This document shows positions 42,513 to 50,528 of a DNA stretch of 64,000 nucleotides, piece by piece. The position numbers were made by a program, and so were the translations under genes. Position 1 is the first letter of the stretch. Each line of letters starts with the position of its first letter. The DNA is from a virus. Under the pieces are notes generated by a model, which was not told the origin of the DNA, searched no databases, and saw only the letters and a program-made list of their open reading frames with translations. Where the stretch lies: positions 1 to 64,000 of the IMG/VR virus record IMGVR_UViG_3300009160_000029. The stretch is one strand, 5' to 3'.

Positions 42513-43890
42513 AAATTTACTTCATGATGAGGATTATGCTCGTAAAGTTGTACCACATTTACGTGAAGAATATTTCCAAGATAAAATTGAAAGAGCAATT
42601 GCTAGTCAAATACTAAAGTTTTTTATTAAATTTAATAAACCAGCTACAGTTGAAGTTATTGATATTGAACTTGGTAATGATAAAGCTTTATTTGAAACTG
42701 ATTATCAACAAGCACAAGCTTATACGAAAGACTTAAAGAATAAAGAAGATATAAATTCTAAGTGGTTAGTTGACGCAACTGAAAAATTTTGTAAAGATAA
42801 AGCTGTCTATAATTCTATTATGGATAGTATTAAAATTATAGATGGTCGTGATAAAGTAAGAAAACAAGACAGTATTCCTTCTTTACTATCTGATGCACTT
42901 TCAGTTTCTTTTGATAAATCAGTTGGTCATGATTATCTTGAAAATGCGGACGATCGTTTTGATTTCTATAAACGTACAGAAGAAAAAATACCATTTGATA
43001 TAGATTTGTTTAATACTATTACACGTGGTGGTGTAAGTAATAAAACTTTGAATGTTGCCTTAGCAGGAACAGGAGTTGGTAAATCTTTATTCTTATGTCA
43101 TTTTGCATCAGCAAATTTAATGAATAATCTTAATGTACTCTATATAACTTTAGAGATGTCTGAAGAAAAGATTGCTGAACGTATTGATGCGAATTTATTA
43201 AATGTCACTATGGATGAGTTAAAAATCCTAGAGAAAATAGATTTTACTTTACGTGTTGATAGAGTGAAAGAAAAAACTAAAGGAAAACTTGTTATAAAAG
43301 AGTTTCCTACAGCAACAGCACATGTTGGTCATTTTAGATCATTACTTGATGAACTAAAAATGAAAAAAGATTTTAAACCAGATGTTATTTACGTGGATTA
43401 TTTAAATCTATGTGTTTCTGCTAGATTAAAATATGGTGGAAATAATAATTCTTACACTGTTATTAAGAGCATAGCAGAGGAATTAAGAGGACTAGCAGTA
43501 CAATATGATTTACCTATAATGACTGCTACTCAAACAACAAGACAAGGATTTACTTCTTCTGATTTAGGATTAGAAGATACTTCTGAATCATTCGGTCTTC
43601 CAGCAACAGCTGACTTTATGTTTGCGATTATTGCTACTGAAGATATGATTAAAGAAGGAATAGCAAGTGTAAAACAATTAAAGAATCGTTATAACGATCC
43701 TAATTATTATAAAAGATTTGTCGTTGGTGTTGAAAGAAACAAGATGAAAGTCTATAATCTTGAAACAGAACATATGAAAAGACATATGGCACTAGCCGAC
43801 GCAGGAGATTCTACACCTGTATTTGATAAAGGAAATATAGGTGAAAGAATAAAGGCAGAAACAACATCATCGTTTAAATTCGATGAATAA
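42487..43890 (+). CDS. gp41: Replicative DNA helicase gp41
   Basis: 467-residue DnaB-type hexameric helicase (T4 475). The start ATG 42487 gives [21 protein letters not shown], equal to T4 gp41. Walker A AGTGVGKSL near 198; Walker B DVIYVDYLNL near 303; ATQTTRQGF near 350. It overlaps the previous gene. The primase gp61 is not in the window. Confidence 0.95.
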   Translation: MRIETTILKNLLHDEDYARKVVPHLREEYFQDKIERAIASQILKFFIKFNKPATVEVIDIELGNDKALFETDYQQAQAYTKDLKNKEDINSKWLVDATEKFCKDKAVYNSIMDSIKIIDGRDKVRKQDSIPSLLSDALSVSFDKSVGHDYLENADDRFDFYKRTEEKIPFDIDLFNTITRGGVSNKTLNVALAGTGVGKSLFLCHFASANLMNNLNVLYITLEMSEEKIAERIDANLLNVTMDELKILEKIDFTLRVDRVKEKTKGKLVIKEFPTATAHVGHFRSLLDELKMKKDFKPDVIYVDYLNLCVSARLKYGGNNNSYTVIKSIAEELRGLAVQYDLPIMTATQTTRQGFTSSDLGLEDTSESFGLPATADFMFAIIATEDMIKEGIASVKQLKNRYNDPNYYKRFVVGVERNKMKVYNLETEHMKRHMALADAGDSTPVFDKGNIGERIKAETTSSFKFDE

Positions 43891-43905
43891 CATAAAGGAA
43901 AAAAG

Positions 43906-45204
43906 ATGACAACAAAAGTGATAACCGCAGCAACTAAAGTTGATTGTGAGCATTTGCTTGCGACTTTTGTAGATCATTCACACTATGACACTTTGGTGGA
44001 ATATGATTGTGATTTCTATGCTCCATCTGTAGATGGGATAAACAGCGAGAAAAACATTCTGTTTAAGTTTAGAAAAAATTGGTTTACGAAAGAGCAACAA
44101 GACTTAGCATATAAAGGTCTTCGAGAAGCAGCAGTCGAAACACAAAATCGTGGCATAGCAGCAGGACCAAAAGGTTCAAAACTTGGTGGTCGTGACTGGG
44201 TGACGGAATATCAAGAAGAAATGCTTGAAGCATTATCTAAGTATGAAACTACACTTGATGGTTCTAATCCTATAACAACAATCACAGAAAAATATAAAAA
44301 CAAAGATAAAACAGCAGCAGGAAACAGAGGATCTGTTTGGCTTAAGAATAAAGTCACTGATGAAGGATTTATCTTTGAAGAGTGGTTAAATGAAATAAAA
44401 TCATTATCTCGTGATGAAATAGTGAAAGAAGCAATACGAGTAAAGTCTAAATTGACTTCAACAACTTCATATGCGCAAGCAGTGTGGTCTGGTATTGCTG
44501 GATATTTTGATAGATATCCTCGTATTCCTTATGGAAGAGCAACATCATTTACTGAAAAGAATCCTGAGAAATTTGCTATGGGGTTCCCATTCTTACAAAA
44601 ACTTTCAGATGGTTTTAAACAATTACTGCCTGAACGTTTTGCGAAACAAAAAGAAGCATGTGACAAAATGGATCCAAAGTTTATTATTCCAGGAACTGTA
44701 TTTACTACAGCGACTGTAAATAAAACTTTTAGAACAGCAGCACATAGAGATGCTGGTGATTTAAATGAAGGATTTAGTAATCTTACAGTAGTATCAAACA
44801 ATGGTAAGTACAAAGGAGGTTATCTAGTACTACCAGAATACAAAGTTGCTGTAAATATACGTCCAGGAGATTTATTATTAATTAACAATCACGAGGGTAT
44901 TCATGGAAATACTGAAATGACTGTTGAAGATCCTGAAGCAGAACGTATTTCTTTCGTTTGTTATTTCAGAGAAAAGATGCTAGAACTTGGCTCTTGGAAT
45001 TATGAATTAACAAGAAAAAATTACGTTGAAGATAGACGTAGAAATAAAGACCATCCATTACAAAGAGAACTTTGGAATGGAGTTTCAGAAAATATGTGGA
45101 AAGATCAAGAATGGTATGATTATCTAACATCTAAATTAGGTAAAGAATCATTATACAAATACCATCCTGAAGCAAATAAATCTTCACTTGAAGCATTTTT
45201 TTAA
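43906..45204 (+). CDS. TET/JBP-like 2OG-Fe(II) dioxygenase, putative DNA base oxidase
   Basis: 432 residues. The catalytic double-stranded beta-helix is in the C-terminal half: iron site H280-R-D282 (AAHRDAGD), the strand GGYLVLPEY, the RPGDLLLINNHEGIHGN block with the distal His (H333, or H329) and Arg347 (ERISFVCYF) for 2-oxoglutarate. The order HxD, GG-L-LPE, GDLL, H, R is that of the TET/JBP family, which oxidises 5-methylcytosine or thymine in DNA. The N-terminal ~200 residues are charged and may bind DNA. It starts 15 bp after the gp41 helicase stop and precedes a glycosyltransferase by 2 bp. Expected product: a hydroxymethylated base. Substrate not determined. Confidence 0.8.
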   Translation: MTTKVITAATKVDCEHLLATFVDHSHYDTLVEYDCDFYAPSVDGINSEKNILFKFRKNWFTKEQQDLAYKGLREAAVETQNRGIAAGPKGSKLGGRDWVTEYQEEMLEALSKYETTLDGSNPITTITEKYKNKDKTAAGNRGSVWLKNKVTDEGFIFEEWLNEIKSLSRDEIVKEAIRVKSKLTSTTSYAQAVWSGIAGYFDRYPRIPYGRATSFTEKNPEKFAMGFPFLQKLSDGFKQLLPERFAKQKEACDKMDPKFIIPGTVFTTATVNKTFRTAAHRDAGDLNEGFSNLTVVSNNGKYKGGYLVLPEYKVAVNIRPGDLLLINNHEGIHGNTEMTVEDPEAERISFVCYFREKMLELGSWNYELTRKNYVEDRRRNKDHPLQRELWNGVSENMWKDQEWYDYLTSKLGKESLYKYHPEANKSSLEAFF

Positions 45205-45206
45205 AC

Positions 45207-46211
45207 ATGTCTCTCCATGAATTTTTAGGAGAGGAACGAGCACTAGATTGGTATTATACTGCTAATTCTTTAAACAAGGGATTAAAACTTGGTTATCGGA
45301 GAGTATCTGGTAAGATAGGATTAACAAATAAAGAATCTGGTGTTCGTGGCGCATGGGTAGAAAAAAGAATTGCACTCTTTAAGAACTTATTCGCATCTGG
45401 TTATTCAATAATTCCTTTTTCAACACCAACAGAAGCAACAGCAGCAGATGGATTTACATCTGTTGATACATACACAAATTGTGATATACTTATATTAGAA
45501 TTTGGTGGAACAAATTTACAATTCTATAAAAAAGATTGGGACAAAACAGTTGAACTGATTAAGTCACATTCTGGTAAAATAATATTCATTAACGACGATC
45601 CTGATCTACCATTTCTTTGGGAGTTATTACCAAATGAAAAATGGGATAGATGGGTAGTCGCAGCAAACGCAACCAACTCTGCAGAAGTTTCAACAATTCT
45701 TAAATGCCCAATAGGTGTAAGAGTTGTAGATTTACCAATGGCGAATGGAATGTCATTTGAATCTTTTTCAAATGGTGATATAGATAAAACTGTTTATATC
45801 GGAAGACCAAATGGAAGAACAAAATACTTCAAAGAATTTTTAAAGTCATCAAGTCTTGAAATATCAGGAAAACCAAAAGAGTGGACTGATTTTAATATAA
45901 ACGTTATTGAAAATCCACAACAAAAAGATCGAAGAAAATTTTATAGAAATTATAAAGGATGTTTAACTGTTTATGATAGTAAGCATAAAACATCTGGATG
46001 GAGAACTGGTCGTGCTTTTCATGCACTTTATGCTGGTATTCCAGTTTGTGCACCATCTGGAAATAATGGTTTAAATTGGACATATCCTGTAGAAACTGCA
46101 GAGGACTTAACTAAATTTACATCGTTATCAGATGAAAAACGTAAATTGATTTGGGAAAAACAAAAATCAATTATTCAAAATGAAACAAATATAGATTTAA
46201 TTTTATTATGA
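45207..46211 (+). CDS. Putative GT-B glycosyltransferase, likely DNA-base glycosylating
   Basis: 334 residues, 2 bp after the dioxygenase. The N-terminal half has Rossmann-like strands (CDILILEFGG, KIIFINDDP). The C-terminal half has TVYIGRPNGRTKYFKEFL and the block YDSKHKTSGWRTGRAFHALYAGIPVCAP, whose H...R..E/R-F-x-A-L-x-A-G pattern fits the sugar-nucleotide pocket of GT-B enzymes such as T4 alpha-glucosyltransferase. With its neighbour, it could add glucose to 5-hydroxymethyl-pyrimidine in DNA. Overall sequence identity to T4 AGT/BGT is not evident. Confidence 0.68.
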   Translation: MSLHEFLGEERALDWYYTANSLNKGLKLGYRRVSGKIGLTNKESGVRGAWVEKRIALFKNLFASGYSIIPFSTPTEATAADGFTSVDTYTNCDILILEFGGTNLQFYKKDWDKTVELIKSHSGKIIFINDDPDLPFLWELLPNEKWDRWVVAANATNSAEVSTILKCPIGVRVVDLPMANGMSFESFSNGDIDKTVYIGRPNGRTKYFKEFLKSSSLEISGKPKEWTDFNINVIENPQQKDRRKFYRNYKGCLTVYDSKHKTSGWRTGRAFHALYAGIPVCAPSGNNGLNWTYPVETAEDLTKFTSLSDEKRKLIWEKQKSIIQNETNIDLILL

Positions 46212-46657
46212 TAGTATCTTACGATATGGATGGTGTTCTTGCACTAAACCCACCACCAAATATAAAAAAATGGGGACATATGAATGGGGCTGAAAGAAGA
46301 GCAAGAAAAGAATTTCTATATGATTGGTATAGTTCTGCTGAACTATTATATAAACCAACTGAAGATAAATTTCATGTAATTTCAGCAAGAAAGAAAGACC
46401 AACGCACATGGGAAATAACGATGAATTGGTTAAATAAATATTTTCCTGGAAGAGTAATTTCATTATCTTTATTAAATGTACCAAGAACTGTGAACAATGT
46501 AGTAAAGTTTAAGAATGATGCGATTAACTCAATTGGTGCAATCGAGCATACTGAAGATAATAAAAAAGTATTAAGAGGTATTTCAAAAATTAATAAGACT
46601 ATTAAATTATACTTTTGGGAAAAGGATATGACAAACAAGGAAATATTCAATGGCTAA
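46208..46657 (+). CDS. HAD-like phosphatase
   Basis: 149 residues, overlapping the glycosyltransferase stop by 4 nt. The YDMDGVL motif (Asp6 nucleophile, Asp8 acid/base) is the HAD signature. A later FHVISARKKDQRTWE block gives the Ser and Lys/Arg, and the KNDAINSIGAIEHTEDNKKV block supplies the acidic motif. Perhaps a nucleotide or sugar-phosphate phosphatase assisting modification or salvage. It is shorter than T4 PseT and lacks a kinase domain. Confidence 0.7.
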   Translation: MIVSYDMDGVLALNPPPNIKKWGHMNGAERRARKEFLYDWYSSAELLYKPTEDKFHVISARKKDQRTWEITMNWLNKYFPGRVISLSLLNVPRTVNNVVKFKNDAINSIGAIEHTEDNKKVLRGISKINKTIKLYFWEKDMTNKEIFNG

Positions 46658-47240
46658 AAACTATTTTCATTTAAAACTTCCTTTTAAAGACCCTTTAAGT
46701 GAAAAAGGTATGACGTGGTTTCACAATCTACCACCTTGTTTTATACAAGTACCAAATCAATATTTTAATCCAGAAGCTGTTGAGTTTTTTAAAAAACATA
46801 AATTACTCTATTGGGATGCTGAGGTTTTTTCATTTCCTGCAAATTACAAAATGGAAATACATGTTGATGCTGTTGAGTTTTCAGAAAAATGTAAATTAAA
46901 TTGGGCTTATAGTAAAGGAGACCATCATAATCTTTGGTTTAAACCAAAACCATCTTGGATACCAAGAGCAACTGACGGAGAACAAAACGATGGACGTTAT
47001 GATGACTACAGCTACACTTTTGAAGAAAATGAAGTTGAAGAAGTTGAAAGAACTACTGTAAGAACACCAACTTGTATAGTAAGTGGTCAGCCACATAGTG
47101 TGCGAACATATAGTGAGCCAAGAAAAGCAATTTCTGTCACTCTATATCCATATGGAACTAATCCACCAGCTTTACCAAAAGACTGGGGAATGCCAATATC
47201 AAACATGAAAGAGGTTTTAAATGATTACATCGTTGATTAG
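46650..47240 (+). CDS. HxD...H beta-helix protein, putative 2OG-Fe(II) oxygenase (copy 1)
   Basis: 196 residues, overlapping the phosphatase gene by 8 nt. His71-x-Asp73 (MEIHVDA) and a distal His149 (SGQPHSV) with nearby Arg152/Arg158 and AISVTL strand fit a double-stranded beta-helix oxygenase. The segment KLNWAYSKGDHHNLWFKPK (82-100) aligns with KMNFSYGDSNAYMEWFKFK of the 47502 protein at the same offset from HxD. Residues 110-138 are an acidic loop. Function unknown; operon context suggests base or nucleotide modification. Confidence 0.6.
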   Translation: MAKNYFHLKLPFKDPLSEKGMTWFHNLPPCFIQVPNQYFNPEAVEFFKKHKLLYWDAEVFSFPANYKMEIHVDAVEFSEKCKLNWAYSKGDHHNLWFKPKPSWIPRATDGEQNDGRYDDYSYTFEENEVEEVERTTVRTPTCIVSGQPHSVRTYSEPRKAISVTLYPYGTNPPALPKDWGMPISNMKEVLNDYIVD

Positions 47241-47397
47241 AACAATCCTTTGGGGATTTGTTAATATTTTATTCTGGATAGTTATAGCAACACTATTCTC
47301 TCTTATGATATTTACAATATTCATAGGATATGCACTTGAAAGAATGGGGCATTTTATAGATTGGGTATTTAAACATGAAAAGAAATCCAGTAGCTAA
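47221..47397 (+). CDS. Small membrane protein, 58 aa
   Basis: ATG 47221 overlaps the preceding gene by 20 nt. One or two hydrophobic segments (ILWGFVNILFWIVIATLFSLMIFTIFIGYA is split here: residues 9-26 and 27-38). Short charged tail. Unknown. Confidence 0.5.
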   Translation: MITSLIRTILWGFVNILFWIVIATLFSLMIFTIFIGYALERMGHFIDWVFKHEKKSSS

Positions 47398-47509
47398 ATC
47401 TTTAAGAACACCCAAATTTAAACAAAAGATTGTAAAGAATAAAAAACAGTATAGCAGAAAAAATAAAACAATAGAAGAAATTAATCATCACTTTGAAATA
47501 TATGAATAA
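47375..47509 (+). CDS. Small very basic protein, 44 aa
   Basis: ATG 47375 overlaps the previous gene by 23 nt and its stop overlaps the next ATG. The N-terminal RNPVAKSLRTPKFKQKIVKN, with 11 Lys/Arg up to residue 32, suits RNA or DNA binding. Similar short basic proteins are, as far as I recall, common in T4-like phages; unverified. Confidence 0.5.
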   Translation: MKRNPVAKSLRTPKFKQKIVKNKKQYSRKNKTIEEINHHFEIYE

Positions 47510-48098
47510 ACAATACGATTCTAATTTTTTTTTTCATTTAAAAGAACAATTTGATCCACTACAAAATATGGAAATAATTAAAAAATTTCCTACAGGAAAA
47601 CATATTTTAGATAAAAATTATGCATCACCTAATCTTAAATCTTTTGAAACTGATATATTCGAAATAGCTCAAATAGAGTTATTCGTCACTCCAGCTGGAG
47701 GAAAACTAGGTACTCATATTGATTCAGGATCACCAAGTGGTTCAGTTAAAATGAATTTTAGTTATGGTGATTCTAATGCTTATATGGAATGGTTTAAATT
47801 TAAAAACGGAATGGCTATACCTGTAAATGAATGGATTGATGCTAGAGATTCTGAGATGGATCAAGAGACAGATCAAGATAAAATCACATTAAGATATCGC
47901 GATAATGATTGTGAACTTATTTGTTCAGAACTTATAAGAAGACCATCAATTGTAAATGTTTCAATTCCCCATGGATTAAATTGTGAAAACAGTGATATAA
48001 AATGTATGACTGTTGCTGTTCTATTTGAACAATATTTAAATAATGAATGGAATAAAATTACAATGCCAAAGGCATTAGAATTATGGGGTGATAGATGA
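47502..48098 (+). CDS. HxD...H beta-helix protein, putative 2OG-Fe(II) oxygenase (copy 2)
   Basis: 198 residues from ATG 47502 (a TTG 9 nt upstream is rejected). His72-x-Asp74 (GTHIDSG), distal His157 (VSIPHGLN) and strand CMTVAVLF. It is a paralogue of the 46650 protein, with the block 83-101 aligned. GGKLGTHIDSGSPS resembles cupin/aspartyl-hydroxylase-like iron sites. No Arg in the usual 2OG place is obvious, so co-substrate is uncertain. Confidence 0.58.
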   Translation: MNKQYDSNFFFHLKEQFDPLQNMEIIKKFPTGKHILDKNYASPNLKSFETDIFEIAQIELFVTPAGGKLGTHIDSGSPSGSVKMNFSYGDSNAYMEWFKFKNGMAIPVNEWIDARDSEMDQETDQDKITLRYRDNDCELICSELIRRPSIVNVSIPHGLNCENSDIKCMTVAVLFEQYLNNEWNKITMPKALELWGDR

Positions 48099-48325
48099 AA
48101 TATAGAATAACTCCACGAAGAACTTTAGTAAAAACATTGATCTATAGAATATGGGTAATACTTTCTTCTTATATAGTAATTGTTTTGACAGGACAGACTT
48201 GGACTCAAGCATTACTGCCCACAATAATATTGAATGTACTTTGGTCAATTTCTTATTACAATTATGATAGGTTATGGCAGAAGATTGAATGGGGTATTGA
48301 ACCAATGAGAAAGAAAAGAAAATAA
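48095..48325 (+). CDS. DUF2061 membrane protein
   Basis: 76 residues overlapping the previous stop (atga). RRTLVKTLIYRIWVILSSYIVIVLTGQTWTQALLP, then ILNVLWSISYYNYDRLWQKIEWG match the DUF2061 family: two transmembrane segments and the Y-D-R-x-W end. Function unknown; in bacteria found near sulfate/phosphate transport and in marine phages. Confidence 0.72.
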   Translation: MKYRITPRRTLVKTLIYRIWVILSSYIVIVLTGQTWTQALLPTIILNVLWSISYYNYDRLWQKIEWGIEPMRKKRK

Positions 48326-48326
48326 T

Positions 48327-48482
48327 ATGAATAAACAATATAATGAATATGATTCGTTCGATTCTAATTGGTCAGCTGAAATAGAATCAATAAATCCATC
48401 AGGGCAAAGTCAAGGAAACGAAGAAGTTGACAATTACAAAACATCATCACTTTGGGAAGTTATTAAGGATATGTTTGAATGA
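48327..48482 (+). CDS. Small acidic protein, 51 aa
   Basis: ATG 48327 (aaagaaaagaaa ahead), Asn/Ser/Glu-rich, ending SLWEVIKDMFE. Its stop overlaps the next ATG. No family recognised. Confidence 0.5.
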   Translation: MNKQYNEYDSFDSNWSAEIESINPSGQSQGNEEVDNYKTSSLWEVIKDMFE

Positions 48483-48700
48483 AAGATCGTTTAAACAAAG
48501 CTTGGGAGTTTGAAATAATACTTAACGAGAGCAAAAATAAAATAAAATCTTGGTTTTATTCTGACACTGAAGAAGATGCGAAAAATAGAATTGAAAATTA
48601 TATGAATGCTAAAATTATTTCTTTAAAAGAAATACCAAAGCCAGAACTATATTATGCTGATAATAAAAAAAATAAAGTTATTAAAGAAAACAAAGTTTGA
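48479..48700 (+). CDS. Small hypothetical protein, 73 aa
   Basis: Overlaps the previous stop by 4 nt. Alpha/beta pattern (AWEFEIILNESKNKIKSWFYSDTEEDAKNRI) with a basic tail; resembles a small ferredoxin-like fold by eye only. Confidence 0.5.
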   Translation: MKDRLNKAWEFEIILNESKNKIKSWFYSDTEEDAKNRIENYMNAKIISLKEIPKPELYYADNKKNKVIKENKV

Positions 48701-48923
48701 TTCTTTCGCAAGATGGACTGCAGCAATTGCAGGCATTTTTGCAGCACTTTGCACTGGAAGTGCAGTGTTATCTTTTCAAGTTTGGGGATGGGTACTCGCT
48801 TTTATATCTTCTAGTTGTTGGTTCTATGCAGCAAGTGTAGATTCAGATAAACCACGTATTTTAATGAACTGTTTCTATGTAATTTGGTCTTTAATTGCTA
48901 TAATTAATTGGATTCGTTTTTAA
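48654..48923 (+). CDS. Small membrane protein, 89 aa
   Basis: Starts 47 nt inside the previous gene; no later ATG is suitable. Basic N-terminus (KKIKLLKKTK), then three hydrophobic segments (WTAAIAGIFAALCTGSAVLS, WGWVLAFISSSCWFYAAS, CFYVIWSLIAIINWI). It ends just before the late promoter at 48925. Function unknown. Confidence 0.6.
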   Translation: MLIIKKIKLLKKTKFDSFARWTAAIAGIFAALCTGSAVLSFQVWGWVLAFISSSCWFYAASVDSDKPRILMNCFYVIWSLIAIINWIRF

Positions 48924-48924
48924 C

Positions 48925-48932
48925 CTAAATAA
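48925..48932 (+). promoter_or_regulatory. Putative late promoter CCTAAATA
   Basis: CCTAAATA (with C in place of A at position 1) lies 4 bp before the ATG at 48937, in the intergenic gap. As at 16471 the transcript would be nearly leaderless. Confidence 0.55.
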
Positions 48933-48936
48933 TGGT

Positions 48937-49425
48937 ATGGCATATATTACTTTTAGAGGGGGAACAAAAGAACAGAAAAAACTAGCTAAATCATTAGCTG
49001 AGTTTTGTCTTAAAAAACTCATTTCATCTCGTCTAAGTAATACATTAGATATTCGTATAGTATTTAAACCAACACTCTACACAAAAACAGAGTCGTATGG
49101 TGAAACTACCTATTATGAAGATTCAAATATACCACCAAAAGACTTCCTTGTAGAAATAGATTCAAAATTAAAAATGAGAAGTATGCTTGAAACAATTGCT
49201 CACGAGTTGGTTCATGTAAAACAATGGGCTACTGGTGAGATGAGAGAAACTAAAGATAATTTTATTACTAAATTTAAAAAAGACACCATTAATTCAAACA
49301 AAGTAAATTATTGGGATCAACCATGGGAAATAGAAGCGATGGGTAGAGAAGAAGGATTGTTTATTCAATGGGTTGAAGAAATGAATTTGTCTGAACAAAC
49401 TTGGACTAAACGAAAGTATTTCTAA
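48937..49425 (+). CDS. Metallopeptidase-like protein with HExxH (SprT-like)
   Basis: 162 residues. TIAHELVHVKQW has the zinc motif H89-E90-x-x-H93, and PWEIEAMGRE (129-138) can give the third ligand Glu132. SprT/peptidase families show this pattern. It has a late promoter and overlaps the next gene by 1 nt, so it may act late or be packaged (prohead maturation, lysis or host protein removal). Confidence 0.72.
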   Translation: MAYITFRGGTKEQKKLAKSLAEFCLKKLISSRLSNTLDIRIVFKPTLYTKTESYGETTYYEDSNIPPKDFLVEIDSKLKMRSMLETIAHELVHVKQWATGEMRETKDNFITKFKKDTINSNKVNYWDQPWEIEAMGREEGLFIQWVEEMNLSEQTWTKRKYF

Positions 49426-50528
49426 TGGCTGCAAATCCATCTGAATTTATTGCAAACCTTTTTAACGTTAAATCGATAATTGAAATAATTAAAGAGTCTC
49501 CAGCAAAAGTAATTTTTAATAAAAATGATATAGTAATTTATACAGCAGATAAATCTACAAGAAGCAATGCTTTTGATAACTTTAGAAAAGCTGCAGATAA
49601 AATTAAATCAAATTCTAAATCTAAATTTAAAAATTATCATATAAAACCCTCTTCTAAATCTTCACTTGGCGTATTTCAATTCTTTTTAGATTCAGCCAAA
49701 TTACAGAAAGCATCAGGTGATATTTACTTTAAACCTATTATAACAAAAGGTTCAGGTGGTAAAGTTTTTGAAAATGAATTAGAAAAAGATTTAAATGCTT
49801 ACTTTAAAGGAGAGCCAGTAAAAAATTTAAAACATGCAGATACAATTCAATCTTTATTCTCAAATAAAACATTTCTTAGTATATATAAAATAACACCAAA
49901 AAATTTAAATGCATTTGAAGCGAAAGCAGTAGGAAATAGAAATTCAAAAAGACCAGCAAGTTTTTCAAATGGTCAAATATCTCTTGGGAATAACACAGGA
50001 GAAGCTGTAAGTGATATTGATATTATTGGTCCGAATAAATCTATATATTGTTCTCTTAAATTTTCATCATCTTATTACATCTATAATGGAAGTATGAAAG
50101 AAATATTTGAAGTCACTCCTAGAGTGAGAGATGAAGCATATAAGTTCTTTGGTTTAGATGGAATCGGAATGGCTGGATTTGGCGAGATATTTCGTTCAAA
50201 TGTAGTTTCTCCCAAAAGTCTACAAGTAGTTAGGAAAAATTTAGCAAAAACTATTCAATTATCTCTTGGGCAAGAAGTGACACTAATTAATAAATTCGGT
50301 CCAGGAAAAAATGATATTGATGTAATTTTTAAAGGATATACGTCTGATGTTTTAATTTCAGCAGATCCAGTTTACAAATATCCTGAATCTGGAAAACGTA
50401 AATATGCAGCAATAGAATTTCCAGCAACTATCAATAACGACAAATATGCTGTTGGAATGCAATTTAGAGGAACAACAGAGGGTGCACTTACACCAAGATA
50501 TTTAAGAATATTATTAAAAAAAATATGA
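49425..50528 (+). CDS. Hypothetical late protein, nuclease-like pattern
   Basis: 367 residues. A helix with FENELEKDLNAYF (about 114-126) and a later VSDIDIIGPNKSIYCSLKF (about 190-208) gives an E...D-x-D...x-L-K arrangement like a degenerate PD-(D/E)XK site (Ser for Glu). The end is basic and beta-rich. Overlaps both neighbours. Assignment of nuclease is weak. Confidence 0.45.
   Translation: MAANPSEFIANLFNVKSIIEIIKESPAKVIFNKNDIVIYTADKSTRSNAFDNFRKAADKIKSNSKSKFKNYHIKPSSKSSLGVFQFFLDSAKLQKASGDIYFKPIITKGSGGKVFENELEKDLNAYFKGEPVKNLKHADTIQSLFSNKTFLSIYKITPKNLNAFEAKAVGNRNSKRPASFSNGQISLGNNTGEAVSDIDIIGPNKSIYCSLKFSSSYYIYNGSMKEIFEVTPRVRDEAYKFFGLDGIGMAGFGEIFRSNVVSPKSLQVVRKNLAKTIQLSLGQEVTLINKFGPGKNDIDVIFKGYTSDVLISADPVYKYPESGKRKYAAIEFPATINNDKYAVGMQFRGTTEGALTPRYLRILLKKI

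Noticed and set aside
44471-44719. Alternative + strand frame within the dioxygenase gene
   Set aside because: Out of frame with a gene that has conserved catalytic residues throughout this part.
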